Shown one piece after another: positions 29,720-34,791 of a stretch of 34,791 bases of DNA. The notes beneath the pieces are model-generated. The model was not told where the DNA came from. It searched no databases and worked only from the letters and a program-made list of their open reading frames with translations. Each line of letters begins with the position of its first letter. Positions within the stretch are counted from its first letter, which is position 1. Origin of the DNA: an uncultured Alphaproteobacteria bacterium (lineage in GTDB: Bacteria > Pseudomonadota > Alphaproteobacteria > CADEGL01); NCBI GenBank assembly GCA_902826885.1, contig CADEGL010000022.1, positions 1,504-36,294 on the forward strand. The letters run 5' to 3'. The translations under genes were made by a program, and so were the position numbers.

Positions 29720-31360
29720 ATGCCGACCAAACGCCGTCACGCGACAAAAGTGCCTGGCTTGACTCCGGCGAAGCGCACCGCCTTCGCCTGGGTCGACGAA
29801 AATCTGCCGCGCCTGTCGGCCTGGAACCAGACCGTCTGGCACTACGCCGAATCGGCGTGGCGCGAATACCGCTCGGCCGCCCTCTATGTCGATCTCTTGC
29901 GCCGGGAAGGTTTCGAGGTCGAGGAAGGCAGCGCGGGCATGCCCACGGCCTTCGTCGCGACCTTCCGAAACGGGCGCGGGCCAACCTTGGCCAGCTACGC
30001 CGAGTACGACGCCATCCCCGGCTGCTCGCAGAAGGCCGCGCCCTATGAAGCGCCGCGCGAGGGCGCCAGCCGCTATGCGCCCGGCCATACCGACCCGCAC
30101 TCGGCGCTGGGTATCGGCGCATTGGGCGGGGTTCTGGCGGCCAAGGAGGCCATGGTCCGCCACAACCTCAAAGGCACGCTCAAACTGTTCGGCGAACCGG
30201 CCGAAAAGGTGTGCGGTTCGAAGGATATCCACGCCCTGCGCGGCTATTACGACGATCTGGACGCGGCCGTCAGCTTCCACCCGACCTACATCGCCGAACT
30301 GAACAACACGGTCGTATGGGAAACGCATGGCGGCTCGTACTGGAGCCGCGTCTACACCTTCGAATGCACCGAGGCGCATACCTGGAACAGCGTGGGCGCC
30401 GTCGCCAGCCCCACGCACACCCATGCGACCTTCATGGCGCGCGCGCCGGGTGCGGTGGACGCGGTGTGCCTGATGCACACGGCGACCAAGTATTTCCGCG
30501 AATCCATGGCGCCCTTCACCGGCAATTGGTGCCTGAACGAGGCCATCCTGGTCGCGGGTCAGGCGACCGCCGACAATCTGCCCGCCCATGTGGGCCAGAT
30601 CCAGTTCGCCGCGCGCGCACCCTCGCTCGACATGCAGGAGCGCATCTGGAGCGTGATCGAGCGCAACGCACGCGAGATCGCCAAGATGACCCACTGCAAG
30701 GTGACGGGCACCTGGGTCGCGAAGACGCGCCCAGCTCTTGCCAATCACGTCATGGCCGATCTGGTCTATGACAACCTGGTTCTGGCCGGACCGCCCGCGG
30801 TGGACGAGGAAGCCCGCGCGTTCGGCCGCGCGATCCAGAAGAACCTGGGCATCAAGCCCATGCGCGATCCGTTCCTGGCCGAGCTGACCGAGCTGTGCCC
30901 GCCGCGCGAATCCGAAGCGCGCGTGCGCAAGTTGACGCCGGAATGGCAGACCCATTTCGGCGTCGACGACTATGTCGAATACACCTGGCATTGCCCGACC
31001 GCGCGCCTGTACATCGCACGGCCGGTGATGCGCCCTGCCCATCCCGGCCAGATGTATCCGGAATGGACGTTCCACGCGCTCGGCGGCGTGCCGGCCTGCA
31101 TCGACCCCATGATCCGCAGCGCCTCGCGTACCATCGGCGCCAGTCTGGTGGAGTTGCTGGCCAAACCGCAGACGTTGACGCGCGCGAAGGCGGAGTTCCG
31201 CCAGCGCACCGGCGGCGGCATCGGGGGCAAGAAATGGCTCGCGCCGCTCCTGCCCAAGAACACCAAGCCGCCATCCTATTTCCGTTGGCCGGAATACGTG
31301 AACACGGCGCGCGGCGAGGATTGGTGGATTCCAGACCAGCCAGGCGACCGGGCGGACTAG
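29720..31360 (+). CDS. M20-type amidohydrolase, AbgB-like
   Basis: The product is 546 residues from the ATG at 29720 with GGGGAGGA upstream. It resembles the AbgB branch of M20 amidohydrolases: FAWVDENLPRLSAWNQTVWHYAE, ASYAEYDAIPGCSQ, the metal loop PGHTDPHSALGIGALGG, and SFHPTYIAELNNTVVWETHGG. The general base motif, usually PAEE, reads EPAEKVCGSK, so the catalytic Glu is kept while the following ligand Glu is Lys. It is about 70-100 residues longer than AbgB at the C-terminus (KKWLAPLLPKNTKPPSYF region). It probably cleaves an amide, but the altered site makes the metal count uncertain. The stop shares CTAG with the convergent BenE gene. Confidence 0.83.
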   Translation: MPTKRRHATKVPGLTPAKRTAFAWVDENLPRLSAWNQTVWHYAESAWREYRSAALYVDLLRREGFEVEEGSAGMPTAFVATFRNGRGPTLASYAEYDAIPGCSQKAAPYEAPREGASRYAPGHTDPHSALGIGALGGVLAAKEAMVRHNLKGTLKLFGEPAEKVCGSKDIHALRGYYDDLDAAVSFHPTYIAELNNTVVWETHGGSYWSRVYTFECTEAHTWNSVGAVASPTHTHATFMARAPGAVDAVCLMHTATKYFRESMAPFTGNWCLNEAILVAGQATADNLPAHVGQIQFAARAPSLDMQERIWSVIERNAREIAKMTHCKVTGTWVAKTRPALANHVMADLVYDNLVLAGPPAVDEEARAFGRAIQKNLGIKPMRDPFLAELTELCPPRESEARVRKLTPEWQTHFGVDDYVEYTWHCPTARLYIARPVMRPAHPGQMYPEWTFHALGGVPACIDPMIRSASRTIGASLVELLAKPQTLTRAKAEFRQRTGGGIGGKKWLAPLLPKNTKPPSYFRWPEYVNTARGEDWWIPDQPGDRAD

Positions 31361-32535
31361 GCGGCGGGTTTCGGCGCCTTGCGCCAGCGCTGGAGCGCCA
31401 GCATGGCGCCGCCCGCGACCAGCCCCCAGAAAGCGCCGCTGATACCGAGGAACGACAGACCCGCTGCCGTCACGATGAAGGTGACGACGGCGGCTTCACG
31501 GCCCTCCGGCGCTGAAACGGCGGCCATCAGCGCCGAGCCGAAGGCGCCGAGCAGCGCCAGACCCGCGACCGCCTCGATGAGGATGGGCGGCGAAGCGCTG
31601 ATGAAGGCCGTGGCGGCGCCCGCCAGCAACCCGAACACGATGTAAAGAAGCCCCGCGACAATGGCCGCCCAATAGCGCCGCTTGGGATCGGGATGCGCGT
31701 CCTCGCCTGCGCACAACGCGGCCGTGATGGCGGCCAGGTTCACCGCATGGCCGCCAAAAGGCGCGGAGAACAGGCTGAAGATGCCCGTCGTGCGGAACAG
31801 GGGACTCGGATCGGGCCGGTAGCCGTTCACGTTCAGCACGGCAATGCCGGGGATGTTCTGCGACGCCATGGTGACGATGAACAACGGCAGAGCGATGCCG
31901 ATCACCGCCGCGAACGAGAAGGACGGCACGACCAGAACCGGATGTGGCCACAACGAGCCCATGGAGGAGGCCGAGATATCCGTGGTCGAGGCGATGAGAA
32001 TGGCGGCGACCAGCACCGACGCCGGCACGGCATAGAGCCGGTTGATTCTGCCGACCACGGCCCAGGTGATGACGATGGCAAGACCAAGCAGCGGCATCTG
32101 GGCGACCGCGCGCACCGGAGCCACGCACAAGCCGAACAGCACGCCCGCCAGCATGGCGTTCGCCAGCGGCGCGGGAATGGCGGCGACCCAGCGGCCGAGC
32201 GGTTTCCACATGCCGGCCAGGACGATCAGCAATCCGGTGACAAGAAACGCCCCCACCGCGACCGCGAAGCCGCCCTCAAGCGCGCCCGAAGTCGCCAGCA
32301 ACGCGGCGCCTGGCGTGGACCAGGCCACGCTGATGGGCAGGCGCGTGCGCAGGCTGAGCCAGATGGCGCAGACGCCCATGGAGATGGAAAGGGCCATGAG
32401 GCCCGAGGCGGCCTCGGCCTGGCTGGCGCCGACCGTCGTCAGGCCCTGGATGATGACGGCGAAGGAACTGGCAAAGCCGACGAAGGCGGCGAGAAGCCCC
32501 GCCGCCAACGCCTGGACCGAGAATGCCCCTTTCAT
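31357..32535 (-). CDS. benE: BenE-type benzoate/H+ symporter family transporter
   Basis: The 392-residue product has 11-12 predicted helices and BenE family blocks: LAAFVGFASSFAVIIQGL, LPISVAWSTPGAALLATSG, TMASQNIPGIAVLNVNGYRP and FSAPFGGHAVNLAAITAA. The family takes up benzoate or related acids, but many members are not linked to benzoate catabolism, and no ben/cat genes are present. It follows ridA at 25 bases on the same strand. Confidence 0.9.
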   Translation of the reverse strand: MKGAFSVQALAAGLLAAFVGFASSFAVIIQGLTTVGASQAEAASGLMALSISMGVCAIWLSLRTRLPISVAWSTPGAALLATSGALEGGFAVAVGAFLVTGLLIVLAGMWKPLGRWVAAIPAPLANAMLAGVLFGLCVAPVRAVAQMPLLGLAIVITWAVVGRINRLYAVPASVLVAAILIASTTDISASSMGSLWPHPVLVVPSFSFAAVIGIALPLFIVTMASQNIPGIAVLNVNGYRPDPSPLFRTTGIFSLFSAPFGGHAVNLAAITAALCAGEDAHPDPKRRYWAAIVAGLLYIVFGLLAGAATAFISASPPILIEAVAGLALLGAFGSALMAAVSAPEGREAAVVTFIVTAAGLSFLGISGAFWGLVAGGAMLALQRWRKAPKPAA

Positions 32536-32560
32536 TCACCCCCCGCGAAGTGAGAGCGGC

Positions 32561-33001
32561 CTAGCGGCGCTTTGCCTTCTTGCCCTTCTTCGCGGGCGCG
32601 CGGCGAGCGGTCGCGGCGCGGCGGGCGGCCTTGCGCGGCGTGGAACGCTCCTTCACCGCGGCGATCACCTTGATCTCGACCAGGCAGCGGTCGTCGAACA
32701 GCTCGGCCGAATGGACGCAGGCGCGCACCGGCGGGTTCTTCGGATCGACCCACTTGTCCCACACCGCGTTCATGGCGGCGAAATCCTTGAAGCTCTGAAT
32801 CCAGATCACGGCGGACAAAAGCTGAGACTTATCCGAGCCCGCCTTGGCCAGCATCTGGTCGATATAGGCCAGCGTCTCTTGGGTCTGCACCGTGATGTTC
32901 GCGTCCATGCTGTCGGCGGCGCTGCCGGACAGATAGACCGTGCCGTTATGCACGACCGCTTCGCTCATGCGTGTGCCGACGTCGATGCGCTTGATCGCCA
33001 T
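32561..33001 (-). CDS. RidA family protein with Lys/Arg-rich C-terminal tail
   Basis: The product is 146 residues. The RidA/YjgF core (about 1-117) has Arg93 (PPVRACVHSAEL) and Glu109 (LVEIKVIAAV), the carboxylate-binding and catalytic positions of enamine/imine deaminases. These proteins hydrolyse reactive 2-aminoacrylate-like intermediates made by PLP enzymes. Residues 118-146 are an unusual basic tail (TPRKAARRAATARRAPAKKG, then KKAKRR), like a histone H1 tail and absent from ordinary RidA. GGGAG precedes the ATG. It lies between a diguanylate cyclase and a BenE transporter, downstream of a PLP enzyme gene. Confidence 0.9.
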   Translation of the reverse strand: MAIKRIDVGTRMSEAVVHNGTVYLSGSAADSMDANITVQTQETLAYIDQMLAKAGSDKSQLLSAVIWIQSFKDFAAMNAVWDKWVDPKNPPVRACVHSAELFDDRCLVEIKVIAAVKERSTPRKAARRAATARRAPAKKGKKAKRR

Positions 33002-33047
33002 TCCCCTGCTCCCTTTTCTCGATATCTCGATAGGACGAGGCCGCACG

Positions 33048-33644
33048 CTAACGCCGCCGCGCGGGCCGGGCAATCGCTTCCGCCTCGATCCGATCGCGCC
33101 CGGCGCGCTTGGCGCGATAGAGCAGCCGGTCGGCCCGGATCATCAGCCGTTCCAGGTTCTCCTTGGGCCGGTGAAAGGCGATGCCGATACTGAGGCTGAG
33201 CGCATGGCCGCGCGCGGCACCGGGCAAGCGGACCCGGCGCGCGGCCTCCCGCAGCCGTTCGGCCAGCACATCGCACGACAGCGCGGACGGGCCGGAGACG
33301 AAGATCGCGAACTCCTCCCCGCCCAGCCGCACGGCCAAGTCCGAGCGTCGCACCCCGCGGCGGATCAGCGCGCCGAGCCGCTTCAGCGCCGCATCGCCGG
33401 CCGGATGGCCGTACGCGTCGTTCAGCAATTTGAAGCGATCCACGTCGCAGACGATCAGCGCCACCGGATGCCCAGGATCGCGGTCGTGGAGCGCCAGCAT
33501 GCGGCCGGCCACATCCTTCATGAAGCGGCGGGTATGGAGGCCGGTCAACGGATCGCGCCCGGCCTGGGCGCGCAGACGCTTGTTCTCTGTTTCCAGCGTC
33601 TTGATGCGCGCGAGAAGCGCGCGGCGTGAAGGCGCTTGGGACAT
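33048..33644 (-). CDS. Stand-alone GGDEF diguanylate cyclase
   Basis: The product is 198 residues from the ATG at 33644 with GGAG seven bases upstream. A short coiled coil (about 5-28; RRALLARIKTLETENKRLRA) would dimerise the GGDEF domain (about 30-185). It has DPLTGLHTRR, the metal Asp67/Asp69 in CDVDRFK, the active site GGEEF (108-112) and the inhibitory RxxD site at 99-102, five residues before. It makes cyclic di-GMP and should be product-inhibited. There is no sensory or membrane domain, so control may be by expression. It lies among metabolic genes on the minus strand. Confidence 0.93.
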   Translation of the reverse strand: MSQAPSRRALLARIKTLETENKRLRAQAGRDPLTGLHTRRFMKDVAGRMLALHDRDPGHPVALIVCDVDRFKLLNDAYGHPAGDAALKRLGALIRRGVRRSDLAVRLGGEEFAIFVSGPSALSCDVLAERLREAARRVRLPGAARGHALSLSIGIAFHRPKENLERLMIRADRLLYRAKRAGRDRIEAEAIARPARRR

Positions 33645-33670
33645 AGGCCGCTCCGATGAGGGAGCGGATG

Positions 33671-34255
33671 CTACCGCTGGGACGTCACCCGGTCCACGAG
33701 GCCGTGGGAATCGACAACGCGGAACCGCGTGTCGGCCAAGGCCTGGAAATCGACGAGTTGGGTGCGCTTGCCGTCGATCGGGTCCTTGGAGGTCTCGATC
33801 TCGTCCTCGGTCTCGACCTCGGTGATGAAGGCGAAGTCGGCGAAGGGCGGCTTGAGCGGAAAACAGTCGAGAGCATGCCACGTGCCGCGCCAGAGCATGA
33901 GGCCGACGGTGCCGTCGATATGGAACGCACGCAGCGAAGCGGGATCGGGCGCCTTGGTCGGCCGCCCGATGGATGTCGGCGGCGCCACGACCATGACGGC
34001 CTGCGCACCCCCCATCGGCACCCGGCTTTCCGTCACCGCCAAATGCCGTTCCATGAGATGGAATTCCGGGGCCTGGTGGTGATAACGCATGACGCGCAGC
34101 TCGGCCTTGCCCTCGATGGCGAAGGTCATCTTCCACGCATCGAGCAAGGGCCGCGTCCAGCCCGGCGTGCCCGGCAACTCGCCGACGATCTGCCCAAACG
34201 GCGCGAAGGCCTCGTGGGTGAGCGGCTCCAGCGGGATATCGATCAACGTGGTCAT
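33671..34255 (-). CDS. Ureidoglycolate lyase family protein, second copy
   Basis: The 194-residue product has the AllA opening PLTHEAFAPFGQIVGE and the MERHLAVTESRVPMGG and LRAFHIDGTVGLMLWRGTWHAL blocks, but it is longer than the allA at 4124 because of a C-terminal extension (about 145-194). The GTWH core is kept. It overlaps the upstream PLP enzyme gene by four bases (ATGA), so the two are coupled and may act in one pathway. Whether it uses ureidoglycolate or a related compound is unclear. Confidence 0.85.
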   Translation of the reverse strand: MTTLIDIPLEPLTHEAFAPFGQIVGELPGTPGWTRPLLDAWKMTFAIEGKAELRVMRYHHQAPEFHLMERHLAVTESRVPMGGAQAVMVVAPPTSIGRPTKAPDPASLRAFHIDGTVGLMLWRGTWHALDCFPLKPPFADFAFITEVETEDEIETSKDPIDGKRTQLVDFQALADTRFRVVDSHGLVDRVTSQR

Positions 34256-34791
34256 GCCGCTTTCTCCGCGCGCGCGTTGAATGCTTCGATCAGGGCGTCC
34301 CAGGCCGGCACCAGATCGCGCAGGCCGCGCCAGAAGGGCTGGCTCCGGCGCGCATCGAACTCGGCCAGCGGAATGCCCTGCTGCTCGACCCAGGTGTAGT
34401 AGCCCAGGTTGAAGATCCGGTCGCGGCCGCGCGAATCCAGCTCGATCAGATGATCGGTCGTGACCGCGGCCAGATCACGGCCCCAGGTTTCGGCCGCCGC
34501 CGTCTCATCGAACGCGCCATCGAAATACTTGGCGCGCGCCTTGTCGCCTTCGCTGGCATAGAGCGTGGCATCGTCGGTCGCTACGGTCATGATGGCCTGG
34601 CCCGCGCCCAGCCCCAGATGCTTGGCCGTCTTGATCGCGGCCAGCACGTTGCAGATGCCGGAAAGACCGAGCCCGCCGAGCGCGTCCAGCGTCTCGCGCG
34701 CGACGCCGTGGCGCTTGGCCAAATAGGCGCGGCCGATATCGGTGTTGAACAGGAGGTTCAGCCGGTCGCAGGACGCATCCGGCACGGCGGT
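34252..34791 (-). CDS. PLP-dependent enzyme, fold type II, C-terminal part (cut by window edge)
   Basis: About 179 residues are visible; the frame stays open to the window end, so the start and the PLP lysine lie outside. The sequence (GLSGICNVLAAIKTAKHLGL, TVATDDATLYASEGDK, TTDHLIELDSRGRDRIFNLGYYTWVEQQG) matches the C-terminal end of proteins labelled PLP-dependent beta-subunit or cysteine-synthase-like lyases. They likely carry out elimination chemistry on an amino acid. It overlaps the AllA-family gene and is upstream of ridA in the same direction, consistent with RidA clearing its enamine product (inference). Confidence 0.8.
   Translation of the reverse strand, partial: TAVPDASCDRLNLLFNTDIGRAYLAKRHGVARETLDALGGLGLSGICNVLAAIKTAKHLGLGAGQAIMTVATDDATLYASEGDKARAKYFDGAFDETAAAETWGRDLAAVTTDHLIELDSRGRDRIFNLGYYTWVEQQGIPLAEFDARRSQPFWRGLRDLVPAWDALIEAFNARAEKAA

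Noticed and set aside
1-34791. tRNA or rRNA genes, CRISPR arrays, insertion sequences, attachment sites, replication origin
   Set aside because: I looked on both strands and saw no cloverleaf, repeat-spacer array, transposase or integrase frame, or DnaA-box cluster.

Overview
The window is GC-rich, densely coded chromosomal DNA of an alphaproteobacterium, most likely near the Rhodospirillales. Three features support this. One is the amiC / PBP1A / rne neighbourhood, with RNase E carrying a long acidic insert in its S1 domain. Another is the series aminotransferase, M48 protease, DsbA-like protein, aroQ, accB, accC, aat, DUF2155. The last is a gene for the complex I accessory subunit NDUFA12, which in bacteria is essentially alphaproteobacterial. 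I see no rRNA, tRNA, CRISPR array, insertion sequence or prophage.

Layout. 1-2.8 kb (minus): lemA followed by three TPM-domain membrane protein genes. 2.9-4.6 kb (plus): a KGG-type stress protein overlapping a short-chain dehydrogenase, then an AllA-family ureidoglycolate lyase behind a tandem hairpin repeat. 4.7-7.1 kb (minus): exported MsrA and MsrB, a 69-aa Cys/His-repeat protein, and a PhyH dioxygenase. 7.2-8.9 kb (plus): a 93-aa unknown and an MFS transporter. 9.0-13.7 kb (minus): amiC, PBP1A, a 34-aa single-helix protein directly behind PBP1A, and a His/Gly-rich protein. 13.7-17.0 kb: rne with a 427-base upstream gap. 17.0-25.2 kb: the conserved housekeeping series, interrupted by two PhyH paralogues on the opposite strand. 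25.1-26.9 kb (minus): NDUFA12, two MlaD-type lipid-transport proteins, DUF2155. 27.1-32.5 kb: accessory metabolism, namely a DMT exporter, an M24 hydrolase that has lost its metal ligands (ectoine-hydrolase-like), a VOC protein, an M20 amidohydrolase and a BenE-type transporter. 32.5-34.8 kb (minus): RidA with a histone-like tail, a diguanylate cyclase, a second AllA-family protein and a truncated PLP enzyme.

The conserved parts cover peptidoglycan synthesis and remodelling, RNA decay, fatty-acid synthesis (AccB/AccC), the shikimate pathway (AroQ), N-degron tagging (Aat) and envelope lipid transport. The accessory parts lean towards small nitrogenous or oxidised compounds: two AllA-family proteins, RidA with a PLP enzyme, M20 and M24 hydrolases, three PhyH oxygenases and several transporters. 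The least explained elements are the small proteins (the Cys/His triple repeat, the His/Gly protein and the 34-aa protein behind PBP1A), the lemA cassette with three different TPM proteins, and the metal-ligand-poor M24/M20/VOC group.
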